Notes: generated by a model from the letters alone, not told the origin. Positions 1 through 8,650 are shown, counted from the first letter of the stretch. The stretch: 61,003 bases of DNA from Oscillospiraceae bacterium (GCA_016282135.1 JAEEKA010000052.1:1-61003); one strand, 5' to 3'. Made by a program: numbers and translations.

Positions 1-1973
1 CGGGTCCGGGCATTCTCCGAAGACCACCCTGCCGCAGCGACGTCTTCAAAGGCGATCTGTCCGGAAACAACGTTCAGCGTCCCGGCATCAATATACGGTC
101 TGAGCACGCTCATGGCGCCGTCATAGAAGACGTGAGCATTGATATCATCCGGCGCGCCGCCGACGAGCTCGATATTGTAGGTCTTGTCACCGGCGTTTTC
201 GAGATCCAGCTGATCAACGATGAAATCTCCCTGCGCGGCGCCGATATCGAAGTTATCAACGGTCGCCAGATAGTCTATGGCGCCGGCATCCATAATCGGC
301 CGGTCAAAGTCGATCACCTTGATGCCCGCTTTTCTGGCCTTTTTCAGGGTGGGGGCCAGATCTTCGCCGTCAATCGGGGCGACGATGATGATCTTATAGC
401 CTTTTGCGATTATCTCCTCAATCTGGCTTTTTTGCGTCTCAGCGCTGTTGGAGGCAAAGAACAGTGCCGCGTTGTAACCGCGTACCAGCAGCTGTTCCTT
501 CACCTTGACTCCATCCCTCTTCCATCGCGTCAGCTCATCCGTCGGCATGAAAATGCCGACCCAGTCGATGAGTTCGATCGGTTCCGCAGAAGGCTGCGGG
601 GTCCTGTAGAGGAAGGTCACCACCTGCGCTCTGGTACAGGGGCTGTCGGGGCTGAATTCCGTTTTGGAGGTGCCGTTGGTAATCCCGTTCTCGACCGCCC
701 AGGCGACCGCATCCAGATAGAAGCCGCCGGCCTTCAGGTCGACAAAGGGCGTGTTCGCATTCCCGGCAGCAGGCCTGCCCTTGAAGCGCCACAGGAAGGT
801 TACGATCTGACCGCGGGTGCAGGTGGAATCCGGAGCAAACAGATCCATCGTCATGCCCTTGGTGATCTCGTTCTCCAGGGCCCAGGCCACGGCCTTTTCA
901 TAGTATGCGCCGGATTTTACGTCTCTGAAACCGGGATCGGTGTTGACCGGCTCCGGACAGCCCGCGGCACGCCACAGGAAGGTCACGACCTGGGCGCGGG
1001 TGCAGCCCTGCTCCGGGCTGAAAGTCGTTGCGCTGGTGCCGTTTGTGATATTGTTAAAAACCGCCCAGTCGATTCCGGCATGGGCCCAGTTGTCCTTGGC
1101 CGGCATGTCCGTAAAGGCCCGGCTGATGCAGATCTCGTCTTCCTTCCGTTCAAAGCAGCGGGTGCATACGTACTCTCCGAATCCGTGCTCCGCCGTTGGC
1201 TCAGAATAAACTTTGGCGATCTCCCAGTTATGATGCGCCTTGATCGGTTCGTACATCTGGGCGCCGCAAACAGAACACTGATACCCCATGGAACCGTCTT
1301 CCGTGCAGGTTTCAGCTTGCGCGACCCAGCTCATGCTGAAGTTGTGCAGTGATTTCGCATTCATCTTTTTAAAAATGTCCTGAATGCTCAGTTCGGAGTT
1401 TTCCCGGAGGATTTTGTCCGTGTACTCCAGCACTTTCTTGAGTTCCTTTATGCAGTCCGTACGGACTCTGTTTTGTGAGACAGCCGCATCACAGTACATG
1501 ACGTCGAACCCCTCTTCCAGCGTCCGGTCTGTCAGCATTGTGCCTACCATCAGCCCGTCATAGTTCCCGTGCGAATCCGCTGATCCGTCGCTTTTCGCGG
1601 ATTGGGATTCCATGACAACTTCGACGACTTTATCTGATGTGGACGTCAGCACGATCGACGTCATTCGGACAGAGTAATCGGAATACGCGCTCAGATAGGC
1701 AAGAATGATGCGATCCTGCTTTCCGGGATCCACAGCATCCTGAAAAACAACAGCAAAACCTTCGTTGTCATTTTTCTCAATTATCTGGCCCCAGCCTCTG
1801 TAATTGCCTATATCTTCCTCCTGCCCCTCACCATATTCCCCCTGCTTCGCCCAGTTTATGATTGTCTGATAAGCGTCATTGTATCCCGCTGCGGAAACCT
1901 TCACCAGCGGAAGCATGGAAAGGCACAGAAGGAAGCAGAGTATCCTTCTGACGGCGGTCCTTGTTCTTTTCAC
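1..1973 (-). CDS. SLH-domain surface protein with sugar-binding-protein-like domain (3' end outside window)
   Basis: This gene runs off the left edge, so about 657 N-terminal residues are visible. It begins with GTG at 1973, seven bases after an AGGAGGA site. A signal peptide (MKRTRTAVRRILCFLLCLSM...VSA) is followed by about 250 residues I do not recognise, a CxxC-containing segment (CSVCG, CTRCF), and three S-layer homology repeats at about residues 280-455, each ending in the CTRxQxVTFLWR/YR signature. After them comes a periplasmic-binding-protein type 4 segment (FFASNSAETQKSQIEEIIAKG, then IIIVAPIDGEDLAPTLKKA and IDFDRPIMD) resembling ChvE/xylose-binding proteins. SLH repeats bind pyruvylated wall polymer, so the product is probably a cell-surface protein displaying a ligand-binding lobe. 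SLH repeats in the middle rather than at a terminus are unusual. The domain calls are by eye. Confidence 0.85.
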   Translation of the reverse strand, partial: MKRTRTAVRRILCFLLCLSMLPLVKVSAAGYNDAYQTIINWAKQGEYGEGQEEDIGNYRGWGQIIEKNDNEGFAVVFQDAVDPGKQDRIILAYLSAYSDYSVRMTSIVLTSTSDKVVEVVMESQSAKSDGSADSHGNYDGLMVGTMLTDRTLEEGFDVMYCDAAVSQNRVRTDCIKELKKVLEYTDKILRENSELSIQDIFKKMNAKSLHNFSMSWVAQAETCTEDGSMGYQCSVCGAQMYEPIKAHHNWEIAKVYSEPTAEHGFGEYVCTRCFERKEDEICISRAFTDMPAKDNWAHAGIDWAVFNNITNGTSATTFSPEQGCTRAQVVTFLWRAAGCPEPVNTDPGFRDVKSGAYYEKAVAWALENEITKGMTMDLFAPDSTCTRGQIVTFLWRFKGRPAAGNANTPFVDLKAGGFYLDAVAWAVENGITNGTSKTEFSPDSPCTRAQVVTFLYRTPQPSAEPIELIDWVGIFMPTDELTRWKRDGVKVKEQLLVRGYNAALFFASNSAETQKSQIEEIIAKGYKIIIVAPIDGEDLAPTLKKARKAGIKVIDFDRPIMDAGAIDYLATVDNFDIGAAQGDFIVDQLDLENAGDKTYNIELVGGAPDDINAHVFYDGAMSVLRPYIDAGTLNVVSGQIAFEDVAAAGWSSENART

Positions 1974-2236
1974 TGTTTTGTCCTCCTGTTCTGTCCTGTG
2001 AATAAGCGTCTGCCGTACAGGCTTGTACATCCTGAACATGCGATTGCATTCTATCATATTCGAACAGAAAAAACAATCCCAAAAGGCAAAAAACCTGACT
2101 ATTTGTTTTCAATTGTATGCGTGGCCGTTCCACTGACAACCAGAATCTTTGCATCCGCCTCCCGGACTCCTTTGCAAAGATCCCCGCATTCCTCCGGAGT
2201 TGTACGTTCCATCACGGTCGTCATATTTTCATAAAG
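1974..2236. other. Intergenic region without a convincing gene
   Basis: This stretch holds the ribosome-binding site of the SLH gene (1981-1987) and otherwise AT-rich sequence. A 41-codon open frame lies on the minus strand at 2099-2224 (ending ...DAKILVVSGTATHTIENK) but has no ribosome-binding site and starts inside the tRNA terminator region. It may be a decayed gene end. I do not call it. Confidence 0.5.
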
Positions 2237-2266
2237 AAATCCCGACCACTTTCGTGATCGGGATTT
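2237..2266 (-). terminator. Rho-independent terminator of the tRNA operon
   Basis: A 13-base-pair stem (2237-2249 with 2254-2266, one G-T pair) closes on a GAAA tetraloop when read on the minus strand. It lies directly after the tRNA-Cys CCA end and is followed by TTTCTTTATG. Confidence 0.85.
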
Positions 2267-2267
2267 T

Positions 2268-2342
2268 TGGAGGTGCCACCCGGATTTGAACCGGGGAATG
2301 AAGGTTTTGCAGACCTTTGCCTTACCACTTGGCTATGGCACC
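2268..2342 (-). tRNA. tRNA-Cys (GCA)
   Basis: The minus strand folds as a cloverleaf starting GGTGCCA and ending TGGCACC-T-CCA. The anticodon loop CTGCAAA carries GCA. The T-loop region GGTTCAAATCC is canonical and the CCA end is encoded. It is the last gene of the Val-Asp-Phe-Gly-Cys operon. Confidence 0.95.
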
Positions 2343-2347
2343 GTATG

Positions 2348-2377
2348 AAATAAGGAACGCATGTGCGTTCCTTATTT
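2348..2377. repeat. Perfect hairpin between tRNA-Cys and tRNA-Gly
   Basis: A perfect 14-base inverted repeat with a 2-base centre fills the spacer between two tRNAs. It lacks a clean U-tract, so it may be a processing or partial-termination structure. Confidence 0.7.
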
Positions 2378-2380
2378 GTT

Positions 2381-2456
2381 TGGAGCGGGTGACGAGGCTC
2401 GAACTCGCTACCTCCACCTTGGCAAGGTGGCGCTCTACCGGATGAGCTACACCCGC
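2381..2456 (-). tRNA. tRNA-Gly (GCC)
   Basis: The minus strand begins GCGGGTGTAGCTCA and ends with an encoded CCA. The anticodon loop TTGCCAA carries GCC. The acceptor arms GCGGGT and ACCCGC pair. Confidence 0.95.
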
Positions 2457-2459
2457 AAA

Positions 2460-2536
<77 letters not shown>

Positions 2537-2541
2537 TATGT

Positions 2542-2561
2542 GGGGTGATGTGAATCACCCC
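2542..2561. repeat. Hairpin between tRNA-Phe and tRNA-Asp
   Basis: A 7-base-pair stem (GGGGTGA/TCACCCC) with a 6-base loop occupies the spacer. It is the second inter-tRNA hairpin of this operon. Confidence 0.6.
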
Positions 2562-2570
2562 GTTTATAAA

Positions 2571-2647
2571 TGGCGACCCGGAACGGACTCGAACCGTCGA
2601 CCTCCAGCGTGACAGGCTGGCGTGCTAACCGACTGCACCACCGGGCC
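2571..2647 (-). tRNA. tRNA-Asp (GTC)
   Basis: The minus strand begins GGCCCGGTGGTGCAG and ends with an encoded CCA. The anticodon loop CTGTCAC carries GTC. The acceptor arms pair. Confidence 0.95.
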
Positions 2648-2652
2648 AAATA

Positions 2653-2728
2653 TGGTGGAAAGTACAGGGCTCGAACCTGTGACCCCTTGCTTGTAAGGCA
2701 AGTGCTCTCCCAGCTGAGCTAACCTTCC
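2653..2728 (-). tRNA. tRNA-Val (TAC)
   Basis: The minus strand begins GGAAGGTTAGCTCAG and ends with CCA. The anticodon loop CTTACAA carries TAC. It is the first gene transcribed from the promoter at 2763-2791. Confidence 0.95.
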
Positions 2729-2762
2729 GTACTTTCGCCGCCGTTTTCCAGCGACGTAAGCA

Positions 2763-2791
2763 ATTATACACAAGCTGCCCGGATTTGTCAA
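2763..2791 (-). promoter_or_regulatory. Sigma-70-type promoter of the tRNA operon
   Basis: On the minus strand TTGACA (2786-2791) and TATAAT (2763-2768) are separated by exactly 17 bases. Both boxes are consensus. Transcription would start about 25-30 bases before tRNA-Val. Confidence 0.9.
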
Positions 2792-2858
2792 GAACTTTTT
2801 TTGGATTTTTGGAAATCAGATTGCTGCTGTTCTATTTTCCTTTTTTTGTTTTTTATTC

Positions 2859-2887
2859 TTCACAAATTTGCACAAATATGCTATAAT
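2859..2887 (+). promoter_or_regulatory. Promoter of the TetR-type regulator gene
   Basis: TTCACA (2859-2864), a 17-base spacer and TATAAT (2882-2887). Upstream is a T-rich stretch. The predicted start point near 2893 lies beyond the in-frame ATG at 2868, which rules that start out. Confidence 0.75.
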
Positions 2888-2921
2888 GCGAAGCAAACAT
2901 CCTGCAGAAAGGACAAACGGC

Positions 2922-3503
2922 ATGGCACATTCCGACAAAACAAAGCTGCTCCTGGCGGAGGAGTTGAAACGGCAGTGCAGAACCACACAGTTCAGTCGAA
3001 TCACAATAGGCGGATTGTGCGCCGCCTGCGGCCTTGACCGCAGAACATTTTATTACCACTTTCGGGATATTTATGATCTGGCCGCCTGGATCTTTGACCA
3101 CTCACTTGTGAAATTCCTGCCCAGCGAAAACGGATACCCCGGGATCCGCGAAATCGAAGAGGCTCTGACACTGTTGAAAAAGGATGCCAGCTTCTATCGC
3201 CGTGCCCTGGATGACAACTCCCAGAATGCCCTGGGCCGTCACATTCTGGCGCACAGCGCGCAGAACTACGCCGCTGCACGAAAAAAACTGCTGGGAACGG
3301 ACGCGCTCTCCGAGGAGGACCTGTTCGCCATTGACTATCACTGCTTTGGTTCGCTGGGCATCATCCGCCGTTGGCTGTATCACGACTGCAAGCCCGCTCC
3401 AGAACAGGTGGCCCAGCTCATTGTATCCGTCATGCCGGCGGCCCTGCGGCAGATTTACAACACGTCAGAAAAGTCCGGCGAGTTATCCGAAAAAAAAGCT
3501 TGA
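2922..3503 (+). CDS. TetR/AcrR-family transcriptional regulator
   Basis: The 193-residue product has an N-terminal helix-turn-helix (ITIGGLCAACGLDRRTFYYHFRDIYDL, about residues 26-52), the TetR-family recognition pattern RRTFYYHF. The C-terminal half resembles the ligand domain found in DhaS-like regulators (TetR_C_8 type). It should bind an operator as a dimer and respond to an unknown ligand. The start at 2922 follows GAAAGGA; an earlier in-frame ATG at 2868 precedes the predicted transcription start. The gene stands alone between the tRNA operon and rplS, so its target is not evident. A TATAAT promoter for rplS begins at its stop codon. Confidence 0.85.
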   Translation: MAHSDKTKLLLAEELKRQCRTTQFSRITIGGLCAACGLDRRTFYYHFRDIYDLAAWIFDHSLVKFLPSENGYPGIREIEEALTLLKKDASFYRRALDDNSQNALGRHILAHSAQNYAAARKKLLGTDALSEEDLFAIDYHCFGSLGIIRRWLYHDCKPAPEQVAQLIVSVMPAALRQIYNTSEKSGELSEKKA

Positions 3504-3527
3504 TTTTTCAAGAAAGTATGCTATAAT
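3500..3527 (+). promoter_or_regulatory. Promoter of rplS
   Basis: TTGATT (3500-3505), a 16-base spacer and TATAAT (3522-3527). It overlaps the stop codon of the upstream regulator gene. Confidence 0.7.
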
Positions 3528-3532
3528 AAGTC

Positions 3533-3618
3533 GGCCTATGAATGGAGCGGTCCTCTGGCACTGCCGGCGCGGAAGCGCAGCGGCATTTCCTGTGACATGA
3601 ACGCCCAATACTAAAGGA
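3533..3618 (+). promoter_or_regulatory. rplS leader with a bulged hairpin
   Basis: The leader of about 90 bases contains a hairpin at 3563-3584 with a GGAA tetraloop, a GCGC/GCGC stem, an AG bulge and a GCCG/CGGC base. L19 leaders that bind the ribosomal protein are known in Firmicutes (Rfam L19_leader). Whether this is a homologue cannot be settled by eye. Confidence 0.35.
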
Positions 3619-3628
3619 GGATAAGATC

Positions 3629-3970
3629 ATGGATCTCATGAAGGCTCTGACCAGCCAGTACATGAAGGAAGAGCTCCCCGTCGTTCGGGTCGGCGACACC
3701 GTTCGTGTGCACGTCAAAATCAAAGAAGGCTCCCGTGAGAGAGTCCAGGTTTTCGAGGGTACTGTCGTTGCCAAGAAGCACGGCGGCATCGAGGAAAGCT
3801 TCACCGTCCGCCGCCTGAGTTACGGCGTGGGCTGCGAGAAGGTTTTCCCTGTTCACGCCCCCAACATTGTCAAGGTTGAGACCGTTCGCCGCGGCAAGGT
3901 CCGCAGAGCGAAGCTCTACTACCTGCGTGACCGTCTTGGCAAGTCCGCCAAGGTCAAGGAGCGCGTGTAA
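3629..3970 (+). CDS. rplS: 50S ribosomal protein L19
   Basis: The 113-residue product matches L19 over its whole length: [26 protein letters not shown], the [29 protein letters not shown] core and the basic C-terminus [20 protein letters not shown] are diagnostic. L19 sits at the interface of the 30S and 50S subunits. Start ATG at 3629 follows an AAAGGAGG site. Unlike the common rpsP-rimM-trmD-rplS order, the gene is single here, with its own promoter and a strong terminator. Confidence 0.97.
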   Translation: MDLMKALTSQYMKEELPVVRVGDTVRVHVKIKEGSRERVQVFEGTVVAKKHGGIEESFTVRRLSYGVGCEKVFPVHAPNIVKVETVRRGKVRRAKLYYLRDRLGKSAKVKERV

Positions 3971-3984
3971 GCCCCAACCGGAGA

Positions 3985-4029
3985 CCGGTCCTGTGTGCTG
4001 CAGCATACAGGACCGGCTTTCTTTTTTTG
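3985..4029 (+). terminator. Terminator of rplS
   Basis: A 16-base-pair arm (3985-4000 with 4001-4016, one wobble) is followed by CTTTCTTTTTTTG. It is a textbook intrinsic terminator. Confidence 0.92.
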
Positions 4030-4071
4030 TTAATTTTCGGTAAATACTTCCCCGCCGACGGGGCATTCTAT

Positions 4072-4101
4072 TTGACAAACGGCAGGTGTATGGTGTATAG
4101 T
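4072..4101 (+). promoter_or_regulatory. Promoter of the class A PBP gene
   Basis: TTGACA (4072-4077) and TATAGT (4096-4101) with an 18-base spacer, about 85 bases before the start codon. Confidence 0.75.
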
Positions 4102-4187
4102 ATAGGTTGATATTTTGGGCTTGTATGCCCGAATGAAAAAGCATTTCAAACCGACCGCCGCGGCACAGCCGCCCTGGAGGCAGAGAT

Positions 4188-6824
4188 ATGAATCAGGAAG
4201 AAAACATTAAGCGCAAAAGAGTCCCGGATCCCCGGCAGCGGACGCTGTCCGGCAGCGTCGTCCATCTGCTCTGGCGGATCATCGCGTCCGTGCTGGCCGT
4301 GTGCATCTTTTTGGGGATTGCCGGCGGTGTAGCCGCCGTCCGCGTCTTTGAGCAGGGAAAGTCCTATATTGAGAATGACATTATCCCCATCGCTCACTAC
4401 AATCTGGACGGGGTACACCTGAATCAGTCCTCCTTTATTCTGGCCAAAAACCCCGAAACCGGCGAATACGAAGAGATCCGTCAACTCCAGGCCGCAGAAA
4501 ACCGCATTCTGGTCAGCTTCGATGAGATCCCCAAGGATATGATCAACGCTACCGTCGCCATCGAGGATAAGCGCTTTTGGGAGCACGACGGCGTGGACTG
4601 GATGCGCACCATGGCCGCCTCCGCCAACATGTTCATTGGCGGCTCCACCTACGGCGGCTCCACTCTGACCCAGCAGCTTATCAAGAACCTCACCGGCGAG
4701 CGAGACGTCACCGTGCGCCGAAAGCTCATGGAAATATTCAAAGCCCTGGACTTTGAGGAAAACTACACCAAAGAAGAGATCATCACCTGGTATCTGAACA
4801 CGATCTATCTGGGAGAGGGCGCCTACGGCGTTAAGAGCGCGGCCCACGTCTACTTCGGCAAGGAGCTGGACGAGCTGACCACGAAAGAGTGCGCCTGCAT
4901 TGTGGGCATCACCAACAACCCCTCCCGCTACGACCCCTATATCTACCCGGAAAACAACGAATACCGCACCCAGACCATCCTGCAGCAGATGTTTGAGCAG
5001 GGCTACATTGCTGACCGTGACACCTACGAGGCCGTCAGCGATCAGGTACTGGAGTTCAAGTCCATGTCTACCGCGGACCAGAAATTCACCTGCTCCGAGT
5101 GCGGCTACGAGGCCACCATCGGAAAATACACGGCGGACGGCGACTACTACACCTGCCCCCAGTGCGGGACGCAGAATCAATTCGACGTGGAAAAGCCGGA
5201 TTACTATTCTTACTTTGAGGACCAGATCATTATTGACGTCAGCAACGATCTGGCAGCCCTCAAGGGCATCACCTACAACGCCGCCAACCAGCTGGTTACT
5301 ACCGGCGGCTTCCGGATCTATTCCACCCTGGACCTGGATATTCAGGCAAAGGTGGACGCCGTATATCAGGACGTGGAGAACGTCCCGAAAACCTACTCCT
5401 CTCAGCAGCTGCAGTCCGCCATCGTCGTCATCGACAACGAGACCGGCGACATTGTGGCCATGGCCGGCGGCGTGGGAGCCAAGGAAGGCAACCTGACCTG
5501 GAACCGCGCCACCCGGAGTACCCTGTCCCCCGGCTCCTCCATTAAGCCCCTGACGGTCTACGGCCCCGCTGTGGCGATGGGCGTCATCACCCCCGCCACC
5601 GCCGTGGAGGACGGCCCCTATATGAAGCTGAACGGCCGCGACTGGCCCCAGAATAGCAGCCGAACCTACAGCGGCTGGATGCTGGTGGTGGACGGCGTGT
5701 CCAAGTCCCTGAACAGTATCGCGGTAAAGGTTCTGGCGGAGGTTACCCCTGAGGCCAGCTTCCATTTTGCCAAAGAGAAATTCGGCCTGTCCAGCCTTGT
5801 GGAATCTGAGGAAATCAACGGAACGAACTTCACAGACATGGATCTGGCTCCCCTGGGCATGGGCCAGCTCACCCGGGGCGTAACCGTGCGGGAAATGGCC
5901 ACTGCCTACGCCACCTTCCCCAATGCCGGCGTCTACCGGAAGGCCCGGACCTACACCCGGGTGGAGGACGCTGAAGGGAACGTCATTCTGGACAACACCC
6001 AGCAGACCCATGAGGTCATGAGCGCCCACGCGGCCTGGTATATGGTCTATATGCTCCGCTACGCCTGCACCTACGGCACCGGCGCCAACGCCAGATTCAA
6101 CGGTGTTCCCGTGGCCGGCAAGACCGGCACCACCACCAGCAACAAGGACCGTTGGTTCTCCGGCTTTACGCCCAAATACACTGCCTCCGTCTGGTGCGGC
6201 TACGACGATCCGGAGGAGATTCGCCTGGTGGTCAACAACAACCCCGCTGTCATTATGTGGAAGTCCGTCATGAGCAGCCTTCTGGAAGGAATGGAGAAGG
6301 ATGAAATCGGCGACTTTGTCCAGCCGGACGATGAGCGCTTTGTCAATGTCCAGGTCTGCAGCCAGACCGGCCTGCTGGCAGGACCCAAATGCACCTCTCA
6401 TTCCGTGAGCCTGTTTGCCTCCGACGTGCCCTCTGACACCTGCGACGCCCACCTGGAATTTGAGATTAAGCTGTGCTATCCCGAGGGAACCGGCAAGTGC
6501 TACTGCGCCAACGATGATTGCCTGCGGTATCATGAGCTGATCAACAGCCCGCAGTTCAAGGAATATTGCGAACTGGAGCCGGATCTGAAACGTTTTAAGG
6601 AAAATACCGTCCAAAAGAAGACCCTCTTTATGCTGAAGAGCAAGGACGAGGATGAAGACGACCCCACGCTGGCAGACGCCCTGGAGGAAAACGAGCTCGA
6701 GATGTGCCCCGTGCATACCAACGAGCGCTATAACGAGCTGGTGAATGCACTTCTGGAGGCCATTGCCGCCCACACGCCGGAGCCGGAACCGGAACCGGAG
6801 CCCGAACCGGAACCGGAGCCCTGA
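4188..6824 (+). CDS. Class A penicillin-binding protein (glycosyltransferase-transpeptidase) with zinc-ribbon insert
   Basis: The 878-residue bifunctional enzyme polymerises and cross-links peptidoglycan at the outer membrane face. A cytoplasmic tail and one membrane helix (about 27-50) precede the GT51 domain (AIEDKRFWEHDGVDW with catalytic Glu near 126; GGSTLTQQLIKNL; RKLMEIF). The transpeptidase domain has SSIK (about 449), SLN and KTGT (about 643). Between them, at about 301-338, is a four-cysteine knuckle pair (CSECGYE...CPQCG) not found in textbook PBP1a. The C-terminal tail is cysteine-rich (CYCANDDC) and ends in Glu-Pro repeats. Start ATG follows GGAGGCAGAGAT. It may be co-transcribed with the methyltransferase gene 32 bases downstream. 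Confidence 0.93.
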   Translation: MNQEENIKRKRVPDPRQRTLSGSVVHLLWRIIASVLAVCIFLGIAGGVAAVRVFEQGKSYIENDIIPIAHYNLDGVHLNQSSFILAKNPETGEYEEIRQLQAAENRILVSFDEIPKDMINATVAIEDKRFWEHDGVDWMRTMAASANMFIGGSTYGGSTLTQQLIKNLTGERDVTVRRKLMEIFKALDFEENYTKEEIITWYLNTIYLGEGAYGVKSAAHVYFGKELDELTTKECACIVGITNNPSRYDPYIYPENNEYRTQTILQQMFEQGYIADRDTYEAVSDQVLEFKSMSTADQKFTCSECGYEATIGKYTADGDYYTCPQCGTQNQFDVEKPDYYSYFEDQIIIDVSNDLAALKGITYNAANQLVTTGGFRIYSTLDLDIQAKVDAVYQDVENVPKTYSSQQLQSAIVVIDNETGDIVAMAGGVGAKEGNLTWNRATRSTLSPGSSIKPLTVYGPAVAMGVITPATAVEDGPYMKLNGRDWPQNSSRTYSGWMLVVDGVSKSLNSIAVKVLAEVTPEASFHFAKEKFGLSSLVESEEINGTNFTDMDLAPLGMGQLTRGVTVREMATAYATFPNAGVYRKARTYTRVEDAEGNVILDNTQQTHEVMSAHAAWYMVYMLRYACTYGTGANARFNGVPVAGKTGTTTSNKDRWFSGFTPKYTASVWCGYDDPEEIRLVVNNNPAVIMWKSVMSSLLEGMEKDEIGDFVQPDDERFVNVQVCSQTGLLAGPKCTSHSVSLFASDVPSDTCDAHLEFEIKLCYPEGTGKCYCANDDCLRYHELINSPQFKEYCELEPDLKRFKENTVQKKTLFMLKSKDEDEDDPTLADALEENELEMCPVHTNERYNELVNALLEAIAAHTPEPEPEPEPEPEPEP

Positions 6825-6856
6825 GCCGATCCCCGGCCCACAACGGAGGAAACACA

Positions 6857-7720
6857 ATGTGGATTTCTGATCAATGGAAGCAATATGAGCTTCTGGACGC
6901 CTCGGACGGCGAGAAGCTTGAGCGCTGGGGAGATTATATTCTGGTTCGTCCGGACCCCCAGGTCATCTGGAACACACCGAAAACCGACCCCCGCTGGAAG
7001 CGTTACGACGCCCGCTACGCCCGCTCCAACACCGGCGGCGGCCATTGGAGCGAGCACAGGCTCCCCGACCATTGGAGTCTTTCGTACCGGGAGCTGACCT
7101 TTCTGGTGAAGCCCATGAATTTCAAGCACACCGGCATTTTCCCGGAGCAGGCCGTCAACTGGGACTTCATCACCGACACGGTCCGCGGCGCTGGAAGGCC
7201 CGTCAGCGTGCTGAATCTCTTTGCCTACACCGGCGGCGCCACCCTGGCCGCCGCCGCAGGCGGCGCCGCGGTCTGCCACGTGGACGCGGCCAAGGGCATG
7301 GTGCAGATGGCCCGGGACAACGCCAGAGCCTCCGGCCTGGAGAACGCCCCCATCCGCTGGATTGTGGATGACTGCGGCAAATTCGTGGAACGGGAAATTC
7401 GCCGGGGCAAGCGCTACGACGCCATCATTATGGACCCGCCCTCCTACGGGCGGGGCCCTTCCGGCGAGGTCTGGAAGCTGGAAACCAGCCTCTATCCCTT
7501 CCTGGAGCAGGTCAGCCGGGTGCTCTCGGATCAGCCGCTGTTCGTGCTGGTGAACTCCTACACCACCGGCCTGGCCCCCTCTGTAGTGGGGTATCTGCTG
7601 GACAGCATTCTGACCCGCCGCTACGGCGGTCACACCGAGTCCCAGGAGTTGGGCCTGCCCGTTACCGCCTCCGGCCTCTGTCTGCCCTGCGGCGCGACGG
7701 GAAGATGGGTCGCGAAGTAA
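6857..7720 (+). CDS. Class I SAM-dependent methyltransferase (RlmI/RlmK-like)
   Basis: The 287-residue product has the SAM-binding motif VLNLFAYTGGATLAAAAGGA (about 118-137), the acidic loop HVDAAKG and the catalytic motif IMDPPSYGRG. These together point to the RlmI/RlmK-type rRNA methyltransferase group. It lacks the N-terminal PUA domain of RlmI, and its substrate is unproven. ATG at 6857 follows CGGAGGAAACACA. The stop codon is followed at once by a heptad-repeat array and then the ECF transporter genes. Confidence 0.85.
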   Translation: MWISDQWKQYELLDASDGEKLERWGDYILVRPDPQVIWNTPKTDPRWKRYDARYARSNTGGGHWSEHRLPDHWSLSYRELTFLVKPMNFKHTGIFPEQAVNWDFITDTVRGAGRPVSVLNLFAYTGGATLAAAAGGAAVCHVDAAKGMVQMARDNARASGLENAPIRWIVDDCGKFVEREIRRGKRYDAIIMDPPSYGRGPSGEVWKLETSLYPFLEQVSRVLSDQPLFVLVNSYTTGLAPSVVGYLLDSILTRRYGGHTESQELGLPVTASGLCLPCGATGRWVAK

Positions 7721-7781
7721 ACGAAAAAGAAAAACAAAGAACAAATGTGTCTTTCGTTCTTCGTTCTGCGTTTTTCGTTCC
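7719..7781. repeat. Heptad-repeat inverted element A
   Basis: Starting at the stop codon of the methyltransferase gene, ACGAAAA-type units read rightward. From 7751 the reverse-complement word TTTCGTTC recurs with CG at 7755, 7762, 7769 and 7776, exactly 7 bases apart. The arms form an imperfect hairpin. The element ends just before the ecfA1 ribosome-binding site. Confidence 0.75.
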
Positions 7782-7795
7782 TATAAGGAGAACGT

Positions 7796-8650
7796 ATGTC
7801 AAACCTGATCAAAGCCGAAGACTTGAGCTTTACTTACCCGGCATCCGGCGAACGTTTGGCGCTGCCGGTATTTGAGGATCTGAATCTGGAAATCGACGAG
7901 GGGAGCTTCACCGCTGTCATCGGGCCCAACGGCTGCGGAAAGTCCACCCTGGCCAAGCATTTTAACGCAGTCCTGCTGCCCACCGGCGGCAAGGTCTGGG
8001 TGGCCGGTCTGGACACCGCCGACGAGGAAAAGCTGCTGGAGATTCGCCGGGAAATCGGCATGGTCTTCCAGAACCCCGACAATCAGATCGTGGCCAACGT
8101 GGTGGAAGAGGACGTGGCCTTCGCCCCGGAAAACCTGGGCGTGCCCTCCCCGGAAATCCGCCAGCGGGTGGATGAGGCTTTGAAAATCGTTGGCATGTAC
8201 GAATACCGGGAACACGCCCCGCACCTGCTCTCCGGCGGCCAGAAGCAGCGCATCGCCATCGCGGGCGTGCTGGCCATGCGGCCCCGCTGCATCGTTCTGG
8301 ACGAGCCCACCGCCATGCTGGACCCTCGAGGGCGGGAGGAGGTCATCTCCACCATCACCCGCCTGAACCGGGAACAGGGCATTACCGTGATCCTTATCAC
8401 CCACCACATGCGGGAGGCCGTCGGGGCCGACCGGGTGATCGTCATGCACAAGGGCGGGATCCTCACCGACGGCACTCCCCGGGAGGTCTTCTCCCAGGTG
8501 GAGCTGCTGCGCAGGGCGGGTCTGGACGTGCCTCAGACCACGGATCTGCTTTTTTCCCTCCGCAATGCCGGCTGGGACCTGCCCTTGGACGCGCTGACTC
8601 CCGAGGAGTGCGCGGAAGCGATTGCCGCAGCAATGAAAAGTAACAATTGA
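7796..8650 (+). CDS. ecfA1: Energy-coupling factor transporter ATPase EcfA1
   Basis: The 284-residue ABC ATPase has Walker [10 protein letters not shown] (about 43-51), the Q-loop [21 protein letters not shown] typical of ECF ATPases, signature LSGGQKQR and Walker [14 protein letters not shown], with H-loop ITHHM. It pairs with EcfA2 to drive EcfT and interchangeable vitamin-binding S components in the membrane. ATG follows AAGGAGAACGT. It is first in ecfA1-ecfA2-ecfT-truA, a conserved Firmicutes order. No S component lies alongside, as expected for a group II module. The stop codon TGA lies inside a heptad unit of element B. Confidence 0.95.
   Translation: MSNLIKAEDLSFTYPASGERLALPVFEDLNLEIDEGSFTAVIGPNGCGKSTLAKHFNAVLLPTGGKVWVAGLDTADEEKLLEIRREIGMVFQNPDNQIVANVVEEDVAFAPENLGVPSPEIRQRVDEALKIVGMYEYREHAPHLLSGGQKQRIAIAGVLAMRPRCIVLDEPTAMLDPRGREEVISTITRLNREQGITVILITHHMREAVGADRVIVMHKGGILTDGTPREVFSQVELLRRAGLDVPQTTDLLFSLRNAGWDLPLDALTPEECAEAIAAAMKSNN

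Noticed and set aside
2099..2224. A 41-codon minus-strand frame before the tRNA terminator
   Set aside because: No ribosome-binding site or promoter, and no recognisable family. It could be a gene remnant, but nothing supports it.
4146..6857. A 903-codon antisense frame over the class A PBP gene
   Set aside because: The plus-strand frame contains all GT51 and transpeptidase motifs; the antisense one has none. Same reasoning for 12430-15048 over the ClpE-like gene.
7719..7781. CRISPR array
   Set aside because: The repeats are 7 bases without unique spacers. No cas gene is present anywhere in the window.
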